A DNA stretch of 64,000 nt from CBDHCC01 sp965219235 (GTDB lineage: Bacteria > Pseudomonadota > Alphaproteobacteria > Sphingomonadales > Sphingomonadaceae). Positions 1-8,925 of the stretch are shown here, in pieces. A program made the position numbers and the translations under genes. Each line of letters begins with the position of its first letter. The first letter of the stretch is position 1. The stretch covers positions 310,001 to 374,000 of the forward strand of contig OZ244721.1 in NCBI GenBank assembly GCA_965219235.1. Direction: 5' to 3'. Below the pieces are notes generated by a model that saw only the letters and a program-made list of their open reading frames with translations, was not told where the DNA came from and did not search any database.

Positions 1-285
1 CTCCGTCGTCCGCGCCACCGCCGCGGCACCCAGCGCGAGCGAGTGCCCCTGACCCGCCGTGGGATCGGGATTGACCACCCGCTCGAAGCCCGCGGCCGCC
101 AATCGAGCCGCCGCCGCGCCGCCGTCCGGTCCCACCACGGCGAACCGCCGCGCCGTGAGACCCGCCTGGGCGCCGATCGCCCACTCCACCACCGGCCGTC
201 CGTCCAGTCCGGCCATCAGCTTGTCCGCCGCCCCGAAGCGGCGCGAGCGGCCCGCCGCCAGCAGCAGGACCGCGAGCCCGCTCAC
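1..285 (-). CDS. MobA-like NTP transferase (molybdopterin cytidylyltransferase type), C-terminus outside window
   Basis: The 95 codons present read VSGLAVLLLAAGRSRRFG..DKL, the nucleotide-binding signature of MobA/MocA-type NTP transferases, followed by the usual VVGPDG and NPD..GQGHSLALG stretches. The frame runs off the left edge without a stop. The GTG start overlaps the XdhC stop by 4 bases (GTGA), so the two are translationally coupled. By family and by context (XdhC and a molybdenum hydroxylase next door) it probably adds CMP to molybdopterin to give the MCD cofactor. CMP rather than GMP is inferred from context only. Confidence 0.85.
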   Translation of the reverse strand, partial: MSGLAVLLLAAGRSRRFGAADKLMAGLDGRPVVEWAIGAQAGLTARRFAVVGPDGGAAAARLAAAGFERVVNPDPTAGQGHSLALGAAAVARTTE

Positions 286-1247
286 GCGCCCGTCAGCCCG
301 TGTTCGGTCGCCACCGCCGTCACCTCCGCCAGGACCGAGAAGGCGAGCGAGCGGCTGTCGCGCGTCGCGGGCACCGCGCCCACCGGCGAGCGGACGCGCG
401 CCGTCCGCTCCGGCGGCACGCCCAGCGCCGCCAGCGCCTCGAGCCGGAGCGCGTGGGTGCGCGGGCTGCCCAGGGCGCCGACATGGACGGCGGGCGTCGC
501 CAGCGCCTGCGCCAGGAAGGGCACGTCCCACTCCGCCTCGTGGGTGAGGCACAGCACGGCGGTGGCGTCGTCGACCAGTTCGGGGGGGCAGGCCGGCGCG
601 GTGAGGGCGCGCACCGGCAGGCCCGCCGCCTCCGCCCGCTCGGCCACCTCGCGCCGGCTGGCGAGCAGCAGCGTCTCCAGCCCGCCGGTCCGCGCGAGCG
701 CGGCGACGGCCAGCGCCTCCGGCCCCGAACCCAGGATGAGAAGGCGCACGGGCGGGCGATAGCGGCGGTGGAACTCCGTCCCGGTCCAGCCGGTCGGATG
801 GCCGGCGGGGTCGGCCGCGACCGCCGGCGCGATGCGCGCCGAGACCGCGCGCCGGTCGGTGAGCGACTTCAGCACGGCGGCGGCCCACCCGGCGGGTCGC
901 GTCACGGAGAGGCGCAGCGTCAGCCCGCTGCCGCAGGGCAGGCGGATGTCGATGAGCGGCGAGCCCTCGCCCAGCCGGAGCGTGCGGTCCTCGCCCGCCG
1001 CCAGCGCGGCCAGCGCCTCCGCCGCCACCGCCTGCTCCACGCAGCCGCCCGACAGATGCCCGCGCCAGCGACCGTCGGCGAGCACCGCCATCTGCGCGCC
1101 CACCGAGCGCGGACCCCCGTCGGCCTCCACCAGCGTCACCAGCGCGCCGGGAACTCCGCTCGCCTCACCCTCCGCCAGCAGGTCCAGCACCGAGGGAACC
1201 AGGTCGCCGGTGACCGGGTCGGCGGAAGCGGGGCGGAGATGGGTCAT
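282..1247 (-). CDS. XdhC/CoxI family molybdenum-cofactor insertion protein
   Basis: The 321-aa product has the N-terminal XdhC_CoxI domain (GGPRSVGAQM near residue 50, then the conserved GHLSGGCVEQAV) and a C-terminal Rossmann domain (RLLILGSGPEALAVA near residue 170). XdhC proteins bind Moco, promote its sulfuration and insert it into xanthine-dehydrogenase-family enzymes. It diverges from the hydroxylase genes across an 80-nt gap and is coupled to the nucleotidyltransferase. The open frame extends 26 codons further upstream, but that extension would run into the divergent gene's leader and looks like low-complexity read-through, so the ATG at 1247 was chosen. It is a cytoplasmic chaperone, not an enzyme subunit. 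Confidence 0.88.
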   Translation of the reverse strand: MTHLRPASADPVTGDLVPSVLDLLAEGEASGVPGALVTLVEADGGPRSVGAQMAVLADGRWRGHLSGGCVEQAVAAEALAALAAGEDRTLRLGEGSPLIDIRLPCGSGLTLRLSVTRPAGWAAAVLKSLTDRRAVSARIAPAVAADPAGHPTGWTGTEFHRRYRPPVRLLILGSGPEALAVAALARTGGLETLLLASRREVAERAEAAGLPVRALTAPACPPELVDDATAVLCLTHEAEWDVPFLAQALATPAVHVGALGSPRTHALRLEALAALGVPPERTARVRSPVGAVPATRDSRSLAFSVLAEVTAVATEHGLTGA

Positions 1248-1327
1248 GCCGACGCGACTTCGGTTCTCCCGCCGGCCCGCGCAACCCCCGCCGCCCGGCG
1301 CGCGTTGGGGCGGCTGAGGAGACACCG

Positions 1328-1834
1328 ATGCAGTTCACGATCAACGGCCGGATGCACGAGGCGGACCCGGACGTCCGCACGTCCCTGCTCGACCTGCTGC
1401 GCGACGAGCTGGGGCTGACCGGCACGAAGAAGGGGTGCGATCACGGCCAGTGCGGCGCCTGCACGGTGCTGCTGAACGGGCGGCGCATCAACAGCTGCCT
1501 CACCCTGGCGGTGCGCCACGCCCGCGACGAGATCGTCACCATCGAGGGGCTGGGCACGCCCGCCGACCTCCACCCGCTCCAGCGCGCCTTCGTGGCCCAC
1601 GACGCGTTCCAGTGCGGCTATTGCACGCCGGGCCAGATCTGTTCCGCCCAGGGAATGCTGGACGAGGTGGCGATGGGCTGGCCCAGCCACGTCACCGACG
1701 ATCTGGAGGGCAAGGTGGCACTGTCGCGCGAGGAGATCGGGGAACGGCTGAGCGGCAATCTGTGCCGCTGCGCCGCCTATCCGAACATCGTGCAGGCGGT
1801 GGCCGAGGTGGCGGGCGTGGAGGTGGCGGCGTGA
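1328..1834 (+). CDS. Molybdenum hydroxylase [2Fe-2S] subunit
   Basis: The 168-aa protein is the small electron-transfer subunit of a three-subunit xanthine-oxidase-family enzyme. A plant-type ferredoxin domain carries C37, C42, C45 and C57. An alpha-helical domain carries the second cluster through C96/C99 (QCGYCTPGQ) and C146/C148 (LCRCAAYPN). A GAGGAGAC ribosome-binding site precedes the ATG. The insertion between the two cysteine pairs of the second domain matches the PaoA/YagT branch. PaoA-type proteins usually carry a Tat signal. None is present here, because the ferredoxin fold begins at residue 2, so the enzyme should stay in the cytoplasm. Its stop overlaps the FAD subunit start. Confidence 0.92.
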   Translation: MQFTINGRMHEADPDVRTSLLDLLRDELGLTGTKKGCDHGQCGACTVLLNGRRINSCLTLAVRHARDEIVTIEGLGTPADLHPLQRAFVAHDAFQCGYCTPGQICSAQGMLDEVAMGWPSHVTDDLEGKVALSREEIGERLSGNLCRCAAYPNIVQAVAEVAGVEVAA

Positions 1835-2811
1835 GGCGCTTCGACTACCGAGCCGCCGACACGATCGACGGCGCGGTCGCCGAGGTGTCGGAGGGCACGA
1901 AGTTCCTGGCCGGCGGCACCAACCTCCTCGACCTGATGAAGCTGGGCGTCGAGCGGCCCGAGCGGCTTGTCGACCTGCGCGACCTGCCGCTCGGGCGGAT
2001 CGAGGAGACGGACGGGGGGCTGCGCATCGGCGCGCTCGTCACCAACTCCGACCTCGCCGCCGACGCGCGCGTGCGGCGCGATTATCCGGTGTTGTCGCGC
2101 GCGATCCTGGCCGGCGCGTCCGGCCAGCTGCGCAACATGGCGACCACCGGCGGCAACCTGCTCCAGCGCACGCGCTGCGCCTACTTCACCGACCCGACGA
2201 GTGCGTGCAACAAGCGGGTGCCGGGCAGCGGCTGTCCGGCGCGCGGTGGCGAGAACCGCATCCTGGCGGTCCTGGGCACGAGCGAGCACTGCATCGCCAC
2301 CCACCCGTCCGACATGGCCGTGGCGATGCGCGCGCTCGATGCGAGCGTGGAGCTGACGGGCGAGGGCGGGGACACCCGCACCGTTCCGCTTGGCGAGTTC
2401 TACCGCCTGCCCCGCGACACGCCGGACATCGAGACGGTGCTGGAGCCCGGCGAGCTCGTCACCGCCGTCACCCTGCCGCCCCCGCCGCCGGGCCGCCAGA
2501 CGTACCGCAAGGTGCGCGATCGATCGTCCTACGCCTTCGCGCTGGTGTCCGTCGCGGCCGCGATCGATTGCGATGGGAGCGCTATCACGGCGGCGAGGCT
2601 GGCCTTTGGCGGCCTGGCCCCCATGCCGTGGCGCGACCCCGGGGTGGAGCGCGCTCTGGTCGGGCGTCCCGCCACCCGGGACAGCTTCGCGGCCGCCGCC
2701 GACGCGCTGCTCGCCGACGCCCGGGGCCATGGCGACAACAACTTCAAGATCCCGCTCGCGCGCCGCACGCTGATGGCGGTGCTGACCGAGCTGACGGAGA
2801 CCGCCCGATGA
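1831..2811 (+). CDS. Molybdenum hydroxylase FAD-binding subunit with extra Fe-S insert (PaoB-like)
   Basis: The 326-aa protein starts at a GTG overlapping the previous stop (GTGA). FAD-binding signatures are AGGTNLLDLMK (residues 27-37) and TTGGNLLQ (about 106-112), followed by the CO-dehydrogenase flavoprotein C-terminal domain. Right after GGNLLQ lies a cysteine-rich insert with C116, C126, C135 and C154 and the sequence ACNKRVPGSGCPAR. In E. coli PaoB the corresponding insert binds a [4Fe-4S] cluster, so an added cluster is inferred here. This places the enzyme with periplasmic aldehyde oxidase PaoABC-type proteins rather than ordinary xanthine dehydrogenase. Confidence 0.9.
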   Translation: MRRFDYRAADTIDGAVAEVSEGTKFLAGGTNLLDLMKLGVERPERLVDLRDLPLGRIEETDGGLRIGALVTNSDLAADARVRRDYPVLSRAILAGASGQLRNMATTGGNLLQRTRCAYFTDPTSACNKRVPGSGCPARGGENRILAVLGTSEHCIATHPSDMAVAMRALDASVELTGEGGDTRTVPLGEFYRLPRDTPDIETVLEPGELVTAVTLPPPPPGRQTYRKVRDRSSYAFALVSVAAAIDCDGSAITAARLAFGGLAPMPWRDPGVERALVGRPATRDSFAAAADALLADARGHGDNNFKIPLARRTLMAVLTELTETAR

Positions 2812-5024
2812 CCGACACCCGCACCCTCGTCATGGACGAGCCGCAGACCCGCTCGCTGCTCGACGACGCCCCGCGCGCGATCGTCGGCCAGCCGGTGGAG
2901 CGGATCGATGGTCCGCTGAAGGTCAGCGGGACCGCGACCTATTCCGCCGAACACCGCATCGACGCCGCGCACGGCGTGCTCGTCCCCAGTCCGGTCGCGG
3001 CGGGCACGCTCATCGCGATGGACGACGCCTCGGCGCTGGCGGTCGATGGGGTGATCGCCGTGGTGAGCGACTTCGGCCGCTTCCTCGCCACCGCCCAGCA
3101 TGGCGGTGAGGAGGAGGCGCCGGAGCAGGGCGTGCGCCGCATCCTCTACCACGGCCAGCCGCTCGCGCTGGTGGTCGCGGAGACGCCGGAGGAGGCGCGG
3201 GAAGGCGCGGAGGCGATCCGGCTGGAGTTCGACGCGGCGGAGGCGAGGGCCGACTTCGACCGGCTGTTGCCCGACGCCTTCGAACCCGAAGGCGGGGGCG
3301 CCTTCCAGGTGAAGACCGCGCAGGGCGATCTCGACGCCGCGATGCGCGACTCGGGCGTGGCCGTCGACGTGACCTACACCACGCCCAGCCAGTCGTCGGC
3401 CGCGATGGAGCCGCACGCGACGATCGCGTGTTGGGAGGACGGGCGGCTGACGGTCTGGTCGACGATGCAGATGCTGGCGTCGTGCCGCAAGCAGCTCGCC
3501 GACGCGCTCGACCTCGAGAAGGAACAGGTCCGTATTCTCACGCCGTTCCTGGGGGGCGGCTTCGGGTCCAAGCTGGGCATCACGCCGGAGGCGGTGGCGG
3601 CGGCGATCGCGGCGCGCGACCTGGGCCGGGCGGTGCGGGTCGTCATGACGCGCCCGCAGGTGTTCACCGCCGTCACCCGCCGCTCCAACTCGCGCCAGCG
3701 CGTGCGACTGGCGGCGACGGCGGAGGGGCGGTTGACGGGCATCGGTCACGACTCCATCCTGTCCAACCTGCCGGGTGACGAGTTCTTCGAGCCGGCGGGG
3801 ATCGCCACCCATTCTCTCTACGCGGGCGAGAACCGGCGGGTCAGTCACGAACTCGTGGAGATGAACCTGGTGCTGTCCGGGGCGATGCGCGCGCCCGGCG
3901 AGGCCGTGGGGTTGCTCGCGATCGAATGCGCCATGGACGAGCTGGCCGTCGCGCTCGAGATGGACCCGATCGCGCTCCGCAAGCTCAACGAGCCGGAGCG
4001 CGACCCGGAGACGGACAAACCGTTTTCGACCCGCAAGCTCACCGACTGTCTCGATCGCGGCGCCGAGCGCTTCGGCTGGACCGCGCGCCGCGCACCCGGC
4101 GAGCGCCGCGAGGGCGAGTGGCTGGTCGGCCTGGGCGTCGCGGTCGCGGCCCGGACGAACTACCTCCAGACCTCGTCCGCGCGCGTGTCGATCACGCCCG
4201 ATGGCCTGGCCATTGTCGAGACCGACATGACCGACATCGGCACGGGCAGCTACACGATCCTGGGCCAGATCGCCGCCGAATTGCTGGGCCTGCCGATCGA
4301 GCGGGTGCGCGTGCGTCTCGGCGACACCGACTTCCCGCCCGCGGCGGGCTCCGGCGGCAGCTGGGGCGCGGCGTCGTCGGGATCGTCCGTCTATCTCGCC
4401 TGCGCCGAGTTGCGCTCCGTCATCGCGCGCAAGCTGGGAGTGGACGAGGACTCGCTGTCCTTCGCCGATGGCACGGTCATCGCCGCCAACCGCCAGCACG
4501 CGCTGGCCGAGATCGGCGGCGGGCTGAGCGCGGTCGGCACGATCAAGCCGGGTGCGATGGACGAGCGGTTCAACCAGGCGAGCTACGGCGCGCACTTCGC
4601 GGAGGTGGGCGTGAACGCGGTCACCGGCGAGGTGCGGGTGCGCCGTATGCTGGGCGTGTTCGCCGCCGGCCGCATCCTGAACGAGGCGACCGCGCGCTCG
4701 CAATGCTACGGCGGCATGATCTTCGGCATCGGCGCCGCTCTGATGGAGGACCTGCGCCACGATCGGCGCGACGGCCGCCCGGTCAATCCCAACCTCGCCG
4801 AATATCACGTGCCGGTGAACGCGGACGTGCCCGCCATCGAGGTGGAATTCCTCTACGAGCGTGACACGAGGGCCAACCCGCTGGCCGCCAAGGGGCTGGG
4901 CGAACTCGGCATCTGCGGGGCTGGCGCGGCGATCGCCAACGCGGTCTTCAACGCCTGCGGGGTGCGGGTGCGCGACTTCCCATTGACCTGCGACAAGCTG
5001 CTGGGCGGCCTGCCCGAGCCGTGA
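2808..5024 (+). CDS. Molybdenum hydroxylase molybdopterin-binding catalytic subunit
   Basis: The 738-aa protein begins at an ATG overlapping the FAD-subunit stop. It shows the aldehyde oxidase/xanthine dehydrogenase a/b hammerhead domain (about residues 30-140) and then the Moco-binding region with GGGFGSK (about 250), ASSGSSVYLAC (about 525) and the active-site KGLGE with the proton-abstracting E699. By family it hydroxylates aldehydes or N-heterocycles at the Mo centre and passes electrons through the Fe-S clusters to FAD. With the two preceding genes it forms an alpha-beta-gamma enzyme closest in layout to PaoABC, for which aromatic aldehydes are the known substrates. The actual substrate cannot be read from sequence. 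The gene ends back to back with the PAS gene. Confidence 0.92.
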   Translation: MTDTRTLVMDEPQTRSLLDDAPRAIVGQPVERIDGPLKVSGTATYSAEHRIDAAHGVLVPSPVAAGTLIAMDDASALAVDGVIAVVSDFGRFLATAQHGGEEEAPEQGVRRILYHGQPLALVVAETPEEAREGAEAIRLEFDAAEARADFDRLLPDAFEPEGGGAFQVKTAQGDLDAAMRDSGVAVDVTYTTPSQSSAAMEPHATIACWEDGRLTVWSTMQMLASCRKQLADALDLEKEQVRILTPFLGGGFGSKLGITPEAVAAAIAARDLGRAVRVVMTRPQVFTAVTRRSNSRQRVRLAATAEGRLTGIGHDSILSNLPGDEFFEPAGIATHSLYAGENRRVSHELVEMNLVLSGAMRAPGEAVGLLAIECAMDELAVALEMDPIALRKLNEPERDPETDKPFSTRKLTDCLDRGAERFGWTARRAPGERREGEWLVGLGVAVAARTNYLQTSSARVSITPDGLAIVETDMTDIGTGSYTILGQIAAELLGLPIERVRVRLGDTDFPPAAGSGGSWGAASSGSSVYLACAELRSVIARKLGVDEDSLSFADGTVIAANRQHALAEIGGGLSAVGTIKPGAMDERFNQASYGAHFAEVGVNAVTGEVRVRRMLGVFAAGRILNEATARSQCYGGMIFGIGAALMEDLRHDRRDGRPVNPNLAEYHVPVNADVPAIEVEFLYERDTRANPLAAKGLGELGICGAGAAIANAVFNACGVRVRDFPLTCDKLLGGLPEP

Positions 5025-6263
5025 TCAGGCGTCGAGCGACCGCAGGGCGCGATCCACCGTCGCGGCGTCGGTGATCCGGTCGACCAGCCCGACGCGCTCG
5101 CCGTCGACGCGACGGGCGACGATCAGCACGAACTCTTCCTCCCCGCTCAGCGGCAGGAGCGTATCGGGCGCGCTCTCGCGCAGGCGCTGCCGGATGGTCG
5201 TGAGCCGGTCGGGTCTCGACACCGTTCGCCGGGCGGCCCGGGCGGCGGCGACGATGCCCTTGATCCCGCCTGGGTGGCCCGCGATCCACGCGGCCGCGCC
5301 GCCCGCCTCGATCCCCTCGGCCTTCGCGCGGGTCAGCACGGCGGCGATCTCCGCCAACCGGGTCTTGTCGTGGTCCGCGCCGAAGACGAGCTTGACGATG
5401 GGGGTCATCGGCGCCCCCCCCCGCGCCTTCAACCCGCTGTCCCCCAGCAGTTCGGCGTAGCCCTCCGGGTCCCGCTCGGCGGCGAGCGCGAAGTCGTAGG
5501 CGCGTCCGATCGCCCGATAGAGCGCGTCCCGGCCGCGCACATCGGCGGCGAGCGCCCGCTCGGCCTCGTCGCGCGCCCGGGCAAGACGGTCGGCGAGGCT
5601 GTCGATGGCCTCGCCGAAGGGCTCCTCGGTGGGCACCGCCGGCTCGTCCATGTGGCTGGGACCGTCCGCCCAGGACGGGCCGGGCGCTCCGGCGGCGTCG
5701 CGGGCGAGCGCCTGTTCCATCTCCAGGCGCAGCTCGTGGGTGCCGGCCTCGTCCAGCAGCTCCTTCCAGTTGATGACCCCGTAGATGAAGTCGATCGTCT
5801 CCCCGTCGGACGAGAAGGGCATCAGGATGCCGCGATAAAGCATGGTCGTGCCGCGCGTGCCGACGAATTCGGCCTCGAAGCCGATCGGGGCGCGGTTGGC
5901 GATGATCTGGAGATAATGGTCGGTGAGCCGCGAGAGCAGGCTGCGCGCGGGCACGTCGGCCACGGTGCGGATGGTGGTGTCGAGCGCGCACTCCTCGCAC
6001 AGCAGTTCGCCGATGTACTTGATGACGGGCTCGTGGATGCCGTCGCGGAAGTCGAGGAGCACGCTGTGCGGGCCGAAGTCGGCGATGCGACCGGGCTCTA
6101 TGTCGGCGACGCTGGGATAGGGGCGCCCGTCCAGCAGCGACACCCAGTGGTTGTAGGCGCGCACGTGCATCCGGCGCTCGTCGGTGCCGATCGCAGCGGC
6201 GAGACCCAGCTCGCCGTCCGCGTCCTCGCCGCCGCCGCCGCGATCGATCGGCCGTTCCAACAT
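5025..6263 (-). CDS. PAS-domain protein (PAS_5 type)
   Basis: The 412-aa soluble protein has an N-terminal region (about residues 35-170) that fits the alphaproteobacterial PAS_5 family: YNHWVSLLDGRPYPSVADIEP, then LLDFRDG and a strand rich in ...FIYGVINWKELL. No kinase, GGDEF or output domain is recognisable after it. The second half is Ala/Glu-rich and probably helical, with a small conserved-looking tail (FVLIVARRVDGERVGLVDRI). It may be a sensor or adaptor that acts by protein contact. It converges on the hydroxylase operon with no gap and faces tRNA-Thr, so it is likely transcribed alone. Function unknown. Confidence 0.75.
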   Translation of the reverse strand: MLERPIDRGGGGEDADGELGLAAAIGTDERRMHVRAYNHWVSLLDGRPYPSVADIEPGRIADFGPHSVLLDFRDGIHEPVIKYIGELLCEECALDTTIRTVADVPARSLLSRLTDHYLQIIANRAPIGFEAEFVGTRGTTMLYRGILMPFSSDGETIDFIYGVINWKELLDEAGTHELRLEMEQALARDAAGAPGPSWADGPSHMDEPAVPTEEPFGEAIDSLADRLARARDEAERALAADVRGRDALYRAIGRAYDFALAAERDPEGYAELLGDSGLKARGGAPMTPIVKLVFGADHDKTRLAEIAAVLTRAKAEGIEAGGAAAWIAGHPGGIKGIVAAARAARRTVSRPDRLTTIRQRLRESAPDTLLPLSGEEEFVLIVARRVDGERVGLVDRITDAATVDRALRSLDA

Positions 6264-6369
6264 TCGCGCACTCCGTCCTCGGGCGGTCCGTGTGCACCGA
6301 TTTGGTTGATGAAGTGTAAAGGACGCCGACTTGTCTGCCGTGGGCGGCGACGCTAAGGACCCGGTCCAA

Positions 6370-6445
6370 GCCGCTTTAGCTCAGCCGGTAGAGCATCGCA
6401 TTCGTAATGCGGGGGTCGCGTGTTCGAGTCACGCAAGCGGCACCA
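6370..6445 (+). tRNA. tRNA-Thr (anticodon CGT)
   Basis: The 76-nt cloverleaf has acceptor stem GCCGCTT paired with AAGCGGC, D-arm AGCTCAGCCGGTAGAGC, an anticodon stem-loop with loop TTCGTAA (anticodon CGT), T-arm GCGTGTTCGAGTCACGC, and an encoded CCA end. It reads ACG codons. Confidence 0.96.
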
Positions 6446-6752
6446 CACATCGACTCGATTTTCCATTGCACTCGTTGAAGAGACAAGGCGGCGCTCGCGG
6501 GCACGGGCGCGCCTGCCCGGGATGCAAACCGAAACTTTCGCATTCCAAAGCGCCGGCGATTGCCGACCGACAGGCCTTCCGATGACCAGCTCCAACAGAT
6601 CGGCCGGCGGCGAGGCGTACCGAAAACTGTCGTTCAATCAGCTCGAGCGGGCGGAATCGCCGGTCGACTGGCCCGGCATCCGAGCCGACGCTGGGCGAGG
6701 TGCGGGACATGTAACAACATGAAGGGTTGGACATGTAGCTGCGGGCCAAAGC
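6446..6752. other. Gene-free stretch downstream of tRNA-Thr with a repeated 9-mer
   Basis: No credible gene was found here. Two direct copies of GGACATGTA sit at 6705-6713 and 6729-6737. The spacing and sequence resemble an insertion-sequence terminus, and a position 3' of a tRNA is a common integration site, but no transposase or integrase remnant could be recognised. Confidence 0.4.
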
Positions 6753-7433
6753 TCATGCTTTGCTTTTCACTTCTTGAGGCGCGTTGCGAGGGTCCAATCC
6801 TTGAAAGCTGACCACGCGGATGGCGTTCATCAGACGTGACCGGGTCAGCCCTTCGACTTGCGGCACCCACTTCGCCAGCCAAATGAGCATACCTGCCAGC
6901 AAGTGAACCACTAAACGGGGTTCGCACGGAGCGATCGTCCCATCGGCGACACCGTTCTCCAGGATTGAGGTCATACGGCCAAGAAGTCCCTCAAGGCGGG
7001 TTCGTACCACCTCCTGCTGTTCTTTGTTCAAGTAGGAGTCGTCGCCGAAGTAGAGTTGGGGACCGTTCTGCGTCGCGTCACGCAGCATGCCCTCGATGAA
7101 CAGCTGGAGGCATTCCGCACCGGAGGTGCCCGTCCCTTCTGCATCGTTCAGAACTCGATCAAACGTGTCCAGAGATCTGAGGTGACATTCAAAACCCAGC
7201 ACCTGCTTGTTCGGATAATAGTAGTAGAGCGTCGCATCGCGAAGCTCGAGAGACGATGCGATCTCGGTCATCGTCGCTTGCGCAAAGCTCTTGTTGTTGA
7301 TGATTTCGGTGGCCGCCCGGATAATGGCTTCGCGCTTTGCCTGCGATTTTCGGCTGGTGGCGAAAGGCTTGGCACCGCTGCCGCGATCGGCGCTCTCACG
7401 GGCAGGCAGGACGGAGGTGGCAGGCGCGCTCAT
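6753..7433 (-). CDS. TetR family transcriptional regulator
   Basis: The 226-aa protein has a TetR HTH at about residues 33-80 (REAIIRAATEIINNKSFAQATMTEIA followed by DATLYYYYPNKQVL) and a helical ligand-binding C-terminal half ending near the hydrophobic LLAGMLIWLAKW. GGAAAG lies just before the ATG. It is the last gene of the monooxygenase / SDR / aldehyde dehydrogenase run and starts 12 nt after the aldehyde dehydrogenase stop, so it is probably their local repressor. The palindrome at 11608-11623 upstream of the monooxygenase is a candidate operator. Confidence 0.88.
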   Translation of the reverse strand: MSAPATSVLPARESADRGSGAKPFATSRKSQAKREAIIRAATEIINNKSFAQATMTEIASSLELRDATLYYYYPNKQVLGFECHLRSLDTFDRVLNDAEGTGTSGAECLQLFIEGMLRDATQNGPQLYFGDDSYLNKEQQEVVRTRLEGLLGRMTSILENGVADGTIAPCEPRLVVHLLAGMLIWLAKWVPQVEGLTRSRLMNAIRVVSFQGLDPRNAPQEVKSKA

Positions 7434-7445
7434 CGCGCTTTCCTA

Positions 7446-8912
7446 TCACCCCTGCAGCGCCGCATCCACCATCGCGGCGGCCTTGCTGTAGGGGGCGTAG
7501 AAGGCGTCGATGTGGTCGCCCGCGTCACCGCGCACGACGATGCCGCGCGGGTTGGAGAACTCGCGAAAGCCTTCGACGCCGTGGTGGCGACCCATGCCGC
7601 TGTTGCCACTACCACCAAAGGCGAGCGACGGCAGGCCGCCCTGCAGCGCGCAGGTGTTCACCGCCGCGCCGCCGGAGCTGGTCTCGGCCAGCACCCGGTC
7701 GGTCACCGCCTCGTCGTCGCCGAAAACATAGAGGCCGAGCGGCCGTTCGCCGGCGTTGATGTGCGCCACGGCGTTCTCGAGAGTGTCATAGGGGAGCACC
7801 GGCAGGATGGGGCCGAAGATCTCCTCTCGCATGATGCGCAGATCGTCGGCCGGGTCGATGGCGAGCGACAGCGGCATTCGCCGCGTCTCCGGATCGACAC
7901 GGGGATCGTCCTCCAGCGCCACGATGCGGGTCTGGTGCTCCTCCGCCTCCCTCAGCATCCCGGTCAGCCGGTCGAGATGGCGCTCGGAGATGATCCCCGT
8001 GCATTCCTCGCCGTGGGAGTAGTCGGGCGCGGCGCGGTCCATGAAGGCGCGGGCGTGGTCGATGAAGCCCTCCATCTCCCCGCGCGGCACGAGCGCGTAG
8101 TCCACGCTGATGCACATCTGACCGTTCTTGATGATCTTCGTGCCGATGACCGATTCCACCGCCTCGGGCGTCACCGAGCCGGGCGTCAGCACGGCCGGGC
8201 ATTTGCCGCCGAGTTCGAGCGTTACCGGGGTGAGGTTGGCCGCCGCCGCCGCCATGACCTGACGCCCGACATCGGGGCTGCCGGTGTAGAGCAGATGGTC
8301 CCAGGGGAGCGCCGCAAAGGCCTTGGACAGCTCCAGCCCGCCCACGGCGACGTGGACGAGATCGGGGTCGAAGGCGGCCTTCACCATCTCGGCCACCAGA
8401 TCGGCGCAGGCGGGCGCGTATTCCGAGGGCTTGATGATGACCCGGTTGCCCGCCCCCAGCATCTCGGCCAGCGGCCCGAGCGCGATGTCGATGGGGAAGT
8501 TCCACGGCACGATGTTGCCGATGACCCCCTTGGGCTCGTAGCGGATGAAGGCGCGCGCGTTGCCCAGCGCGGCGGGGTCCACCTCGCGCGGCCGCGGGGC
8601 CATCCACTCCTCCAGATGGTCGAGCACATACTGCGCGCGCCCGACGATCCCCAGCATCTCGATCAGGTCCGACGCGCCCGACGGGTGGTGGCCGAAGTCG
8701 CTGGACAGCGCTTCGTCGATCCGCGCGCGATTGGTGACGAGCGCGCCGACCAGCGCTTCGATGCGAGAGCGGCGCTCGGCCAGGCTGGGGGAGCGGTCGC
8801 CCGCGAACGCCTTGCGTTGCGCGTCGAAGGCGGCCTCCAGCTCGCGGATCGCGGTGCCGTCGTCTTCCGACGGGGCAGGCGCGGCGGACGCCGTGTTCGT
8901 GAGGATCGACAT
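7446..8912 (-). CDS. Aldehyde dehydrogenase, coniferyl-aldehyde-dehydrogenase type
   Basis: The 488-aa NAD(P)-dependent enzyme has the oxyanion/cofactor motif PWNFP (136-140), general base E233 in TLELGGKCP and nucleophile C267 in NGQMCISVDYALVP. The KCP and DYALVP signatures and the short C-terminus match the coniferyl aldehyde dehydrogenase subfamily, which oxidises aromatic and medium-chain aldehydes to acids. The ATG at 8912 has GGAGA upstream, and the longer frame is non-coding. It follows the SDR by 13 nt. Together the genes would turn an alcohol or ketone into an ester, then oxidise the released alcohol or aldehyde. Confidence 0.9.
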   Translation of the reverse strand: MSILTNTASAAPAPSEDDGTAIRELEAAFDAQRKAFAGDRSPSLAERRSRIEALVGALVTNRARIDEALSSDFGHHPSGASDLIEMLGIVGRAQYVLDHLEEWMAPRPREVDPAALGNARAFIRYEPKGVIGNIVPWNFPIDIALGPLAEMLGAGNRVIIKPSEYAPACADLVAEMVKAAFDPDLVHVAVGGLELSKAFAALPWDHLLYTGSPDVGRQVMAAAAANLTPVTLELGGKCPAVLTPGSVTPEAVESVIGTKIIKNGQMCISVDYALVPRGEMEGFIDHARAFMDRAAPDYSHGEECTGIISERHLDRLTGMLREAEEHQTRIVALEDDPRVDPETRRMPLSLAIDPADDLRIMREEIFGPILPVLPYDTLENAVAHINAGERPLGLYVFGDDEAVTDRVLAETSSGGAAVNTCALQGGLPSLAFGGSGNSGMGRHHGVEGFREFSNPRGIVVRGDAGDHIDAFYAPYSKAAAMVDAALQG

Positions 8913-8925
8913 GGGGCTTCGTCTC

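Noticed and set aside
1328..1400. Tat signal on the Fe-S subunit
   Set aside because: The ferredoxin fold starts at residue 2 and no twin-arginine motif is present; the upstream sequence belongs to the divergent leader.
2529..4808. Long minus-strand frame of 759 codons
   Set aside because: It lies opposite the molybdenum hydroxylase genes, is Arg/His/Ala-rich and has no family motif. It is a shadow of high-GC codon use. The same applies to 17628-20021, 35073-37784, 30371-34795 (+) and similar frames.
6353..6637. Minus-strand frame spanning tRNA-Thr
   Set aside because: It reads through the tRNA (the RLRDSNTRPPHYECDAL artefact commonly seen in such frames), so it is not a gene.
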